Assembly (NCBI GenBank): GCA_035610365.1
Contig: CM069436.1
Span: 89,405,912-89,469,911, forward strand
Origin: Aquatica leii
Lineage: Eukaryota; Arthropoda; Insecta; Coleoptera; Lampyridae
Direction: 5' to 3'
DNA: 64,000 bases
How positions within the stretch are numbered: the first letter of the stretch is position 1; the number at the start of each line of letters is the position of its first letter. The notes beneath the pieces are model-generated. The model was given only the letters and a program-made list of their open reading frames with translations. It had not been told where the DNA came from and searched no databases. Shown one piece after another: positions 63,601 to 64,000 of the stretch. The position numbers and the translations under genes are program-made.

Positions 63601-64000
63601 CGGATATATGCTTTTTTGTGTGTTTCTTGACCAAGGCTTTGAATTTAGAGAAGGTCAGCGATCTGACAACGAGTGCGCTTTCGGCGCTTTGTAGCAAGGA
63701 GATGTAAACCAAACAAAATATTTTCTGACAACGGTCGAAATTTTGTTGGGGCAAGCTCAGAATTAAAGGAACTTGGCAAGTTTTTGTTAAATAATGAATC
63801 ATAGAAACAATAGCAAATGATGGTATAGATTGATAATTTATTCCTCCATACACTACCCACATGGCGGGTTTGTAGGAAGCAGAAGTAAAATCTTGTAAAT
63901 TATTGTTGAAAAAAATTATCAATAATTGTTTGTTAACGTTTGAGGAACTTAGTACATTGCTCGTTCAGATAGAAGCGATCCTTAATTCCCGTCCGCTAAC
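60640..64000 (+). pseudogene. BEL/Pao retrotransposon polyprotein (partial, decayed)
   Basis: Domains in BEL/Pao order. Aspartic protease: GILDAGSQSSFIS near 60710. Linker with LLIGADWFWSIL and LPVLQKTHLGWVVCGP (61010-61130). Reverse transcriptase at 61440-61960: YYLPHR, VVFNGSS, YAFSADVEKMYRQVLI, and FYVNDVLSGAD where YVDD is expected, so one catalytic Asp is Asn. RNase H at 62440-62860: FCDASTQGYGACIYL, IPRLELCGAV, WTDSTIVLGWL and NPADILTRG. Integrase from 63024: a His-His-Cys-Cys zinc region (FHVGPQML, NCVRC), THVGVDYYGPI, FSDNGRNFVGAS and, at the edge, a stop codon in place of the Trp of the GLWEAEVK block. Stops and shifts throughout. No gag or left LTR is seen; the element continues past the window. 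Confidence 0.85.

Overview
The window is AT-rich nuclear DNA of an animal, most probably an insect. The evidence is spliced exons with GT/AG introns (two of them only 47-48 nt), mariner, pogo, hAT, Penelope-like, BEL/Pao and LINE elements of arthropod type, and an intronless copy of the Nedd4 ubiquitin ligase. The species cannot be fixed from the sequence; a beetle is a guess. Nothing looks bacterial or viral.

One host gene can be supported. It lies on the minus strand from 48616 down to 14769 in six coding exons (48306-48616, 30305-30501, 29912-30257, 16334-16486, 15279-15411/15414, 14769-15230). The phases match at every junction and give one open protein of 533 (or 534) residues. Its C-terminal ~190 residues resemble the MIEAP domain of mitochondria-eating protein (SPATA18), which is of nearly the same length. 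Introns 1 (17.8 kb) and 3 (13.4 kb) are packed with mobile elements.

The rest is layered repeat debris. 1-7.9 kb: a TTAAATTACY-rich element with a tRNA-like insert, a hAT pseudogene, two Tc1/mariner pseudogenes and a Jockey-like LINE. 11.3-13.8, 42.3-44.8 and 51.9-54.4 kb: three copies of one ~2.5 kb DNA transposon with ~120-bp imperfect inverted ends starting CACTGGTCTGC and a cysteine-rich protein of a type I cannot place in a named superfamily. This is the best candidate for something little described. 18.9-25.4 kb (intron 3): two related pogo-like pseudogenes; the first is split by a Nedd4 retropseudogene, which is itself split by a foldback MITE and by an LTR. 25.4-29.2 kb: a nearly complete Penelope-like element, then a second Penelope-like remnant with a well-formed hammerhead ribozyme on the minus strand. 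31.8-33.0 kb: a nested foldback structure with a 53-bp tandem repeat. 34.2-44.9 kb (intron 1): LINE and Penelope fragments, a pogo transposase carrying a Penelope end inside its reading frame, an endonuclease-type LINE, a mariner with one frameshift, a 400-bp MITE, and a Penelope fragment split by transposon copy b. Upstream of the gene are a solo LTR, an interspersed repeat family hosting transposon copy c, two LINE 3' ends, and a decayed BEL/Pao element running off the right edge.

Apart from the six exons every coding-like segment is broken, so the window reads as one expressed gene stretched by successive insertions. The nesting gives a relative order: pogo before Nedd4 copy before MITE and LTR; Penelope before transposon b; interspersed repeat before transposon c.
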